Source: Vicinamibacterales bacterium | GTDB lineage: Bacteria > Acidobacteriota > Vicinamibacteria > Vicinamibacterales > UBA8438 | Direction of reading: 5' to 3' | Length of the DNA: 44,925 nt | NCBI GenBank assembly: GCA_029940535.1 | Contig: JAPYUM010000022.1 | Coordinates: 1 to 44,925 of the forward strand | In this document: positions 43,952 to 44,925 of the stretch, in pieces | Numbering within the stretch: the stretch's first letter is position 1 | Layout: every line of letters starts with the position of its first letter | Position numbers and translations under genes: made by a program | Notes under the pieces: model-generated | What the model was told of the DNA's origin: nothing | Databases searched by the model: none | What the model saw: the letters and a program-made list of their open reading frames with translations, nothing else

Positions 43952-44401
43952 CTAACGATACGGCGGGGCGCGAGGCGCGCCGCGGAACAACGGCGGCGGG
44001 TCTGGCGGCGGTCGGGTGGCGGAAGGACCCAAGCCGGTGATGGACGGTGGCGGTGGCGGTTCCATGGACATCGCCACCATCGGGTCGAGACCAGCCGGCG
44101 CCTGGGGACACTCGCGCGCCGAGGCGGTCGACACGACGTCAGCCGGATGGGCCGGGTTCGTGACACCCGCGTCCGGGCCGGACCCTGCAGCGGTGCCGCG
44201 CAGATGGGCATGGACGCCCGTCGTCTGGTGGTGTGGATGGGTGCCGGCGGCGGCGTGGGCGTGGTCCCCGATGTCCCCGGGCCCATGACCGACTGGGGAG
44301 GCGTCGGGGTGCACGGCAGCGTGCAGGTGCCCGAACGGCGCGGTAACGCCCGACGACATGACGGCAGCCGCCAGCAGCACGAACGCCACGCGCTGGAACA
44401 T
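43952..44401 (-). CDS. His-rich exported protein of metal efflux operon
   Basis: A 149-residue exported protein. Signal peptide ends GVTAPFG; the mature part has a His-dense stretch (HLHAAVH, GHGPGDIGDHAHAAAGTHPHH, HAH) at about residues 25-70, then a Pro-rich tail with MEPPPPP. It probably binds metal ions in the periplasm before or during export. It is the first gene of the operon; SD AGGGG-like site before 44401. Family not recognised. Unlike the other operon genes it has no close homologue in the standard Czc/Cus systems. Confidence 0.75.
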   Translation of the reverse strand: MFQRVAFVLLAAAVMSSGVTAPFGHLHAAVHPDASPVGHGPGDIGDHAHAAAGTHPHHQTTGVHAHLRGTAAGSGPDAGVTNPAHPADVVSTASARECPQAPAGLDPMVAMSMEPPPPPSITGLGPSATRPPPDPPPLFRGAPRAPPYR

Positions 44402-44925
44402 ACCCCTATCCTGACGAGGGCACTGGTGACTGTCAACCGGCGGGTGCGACGACCTGAGACAAGAGCGCTGGCACAGCCGAAGACGGAATGCACGCGAGAC
44501 TCGGGCAGAACAAGCGGCTGGAGCGAGGGCCTTGCGCCCGGCGTATCCGTCGTCCCGCCCCGACATGACCCAACGACGTCCGACCGTCAGTCGGGCAGCG
44601 CGAACGTCACCTGCATGTTGCTCCCGATTGGGGCCTCGAGTTCCGGGATGGGCGTCAGATGCTGGCCGTGACAGTCCGGCCCGTCCAGAAGCCCCGGCCG
44701 GACTCGGGGTGTCGCCGGCCCAGATCAACGTGGTGCTCGATGGTCCGAGGAACTCCAGGCACGTCTGCCCACCCGGTAGTCGCGCCCAAGAGCGCGGTCT
44801 GGCGTGGCAAGGCTGAAGCCTTTCCCCATGTCAGCTACGAATCAAGCATGCCCTTCGCGATCTCCACATGCTTCGGGTTGCCGGAGCTGACCTGGTTGCA
44901 GGCGCTGGGGCTCCTGGTGCTAGCA
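44402..44925 (-). other. Window end: promoter region of efflux operon plus degraded coding traces
   Basis: 524 nt without an intact gene. The part next to 44401 should hold the operon promoter; I see no strong -10/-35. On the minus strand a C-terminus-like trace LTPIPELEAPIGSNMQVTFALPD ends at a stop at 44587-44589, and TTLIWAGDTPSPAGA lies in another frame upstream, as in a frameshifted small secreted protein. Another minus-strand frame (ending 44835, ACNQVSSGNPKHVEIAKGMLDS) is open to the window edge and may be the end of a gene beyond it. Confidence 0.35.
44809..44822. repeat. AAGGCT-GA-AGCCTT palindrome
   Basis: A perfect 6-bp inverted repeat around TGAA at 44809-44822 sits between the two degraded coding traces at the window end. 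Its core GCTGAAGC resembles the two TGAAG elements at 13.3 and 14.1 kb. Confidence 0.35.

Noticed and set aside
1-44925. CRISPR arrays, tRNA or rRNA genes, insertion sequences
   Set aside because: No regularly spaced direct repeats, cloverleaf-like sequence, or transposase reading frame was found on reading both strands.

Overview
The window is GC-rich, single-contig bacterial DNA densely packed with genes on both strands and without tRNA, rRNA, CRISPR or insertion-sequence signals. The gene content points to Acidobacteriota, probably a Vicinamibacteria-like environmental lineage: many secreted PQQ-type beta-propeller proteins, two DUF5916 outer-membrane proteins with CBM9-like N-termini, a DUF2231/multihaem cytochrome pair, tannase-type esterase and an abundance of Sec/Tat leaders. 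This placement is inference from family composition, not from a marker gene.

Layout. 1-1502: the end of a tannase/feruloyl-esterase-type gene and a HExxH protein. 1524-4520 (minus): a three-gene sulfur-amino-acid operon (metY, alpha/beta hydrolase, homocysteine S-methyltransferase). 4827-8008 (plus): a frameshifted polytopic membrane protein, a frameshifted B12-binding radical SAM protein and a small ABM-type monooxygenase. 8070-11572 (minus): a class-C beta-lactamase-fold serine hydrolase, a frameshifted quinoprotein-like propeller and an unrecognised exported protein. 11602-13305 (plus): an eight-haem cytochrome c lipoprotein with a DUF2231 membrane partner. 13345-17573 (minus): a metzincin protease, a DUF5916 barrel, a tiny exported protein and signal peptidase I. 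17723-18490: a fused scar of two broken genes. 18421-22949 (minus): an operon-like run of MBL hydrolase, unknown exported protein, dihaem cytochrome c and PQQ alcohol dehydrogenase. 23406-25202 (minus): an alpha/beta hydrolase and a DUF2272 protein. 25269-26435 (plus): a dihaem peroxidase/MauG-type protein. 26592-28426: a decayed phosphate permease and a frameshifted, truncated ABC ATPase. 28389-37952: two paralogous propellers, a GDH-like quinoprotein, a second DUF5916 barrel and a Tat-exported linalool dehydratase/isomerase-fold protein translationally coupled to one propeller. 37991-44401 (minus): a four-gene heavy-metal efflux operon (His-rich exported protein, TolC, adaptor, RND pump).

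How it works together. The dominant theme is periplasmic/extracytoplasmic oxidation: five PQQ-fold proteins, a dihaem cytochrome as probable electron acceptor, an octahaem cytochrome, a dihaem peroxidase and an enzyme of the LDI fold that could act on small alcohols or alkenols. The RND operon and His-rich protein suggest metal handling in the same compartment. The most interesting lead is the propeller-LDI gene pair at 34795-37952, which keeps the paired active-site cysteines of linalool dehydratase-isomerase but apparently not its histidine.

At least six loci carry reading-frame breaks, some in homopolymers, so part of the apparent decay may be sequencing error; two loci (18.0 kb and 28.4 kb) look like genuine rearrangement junctions because coding sequence of one family stops abruptly against another.
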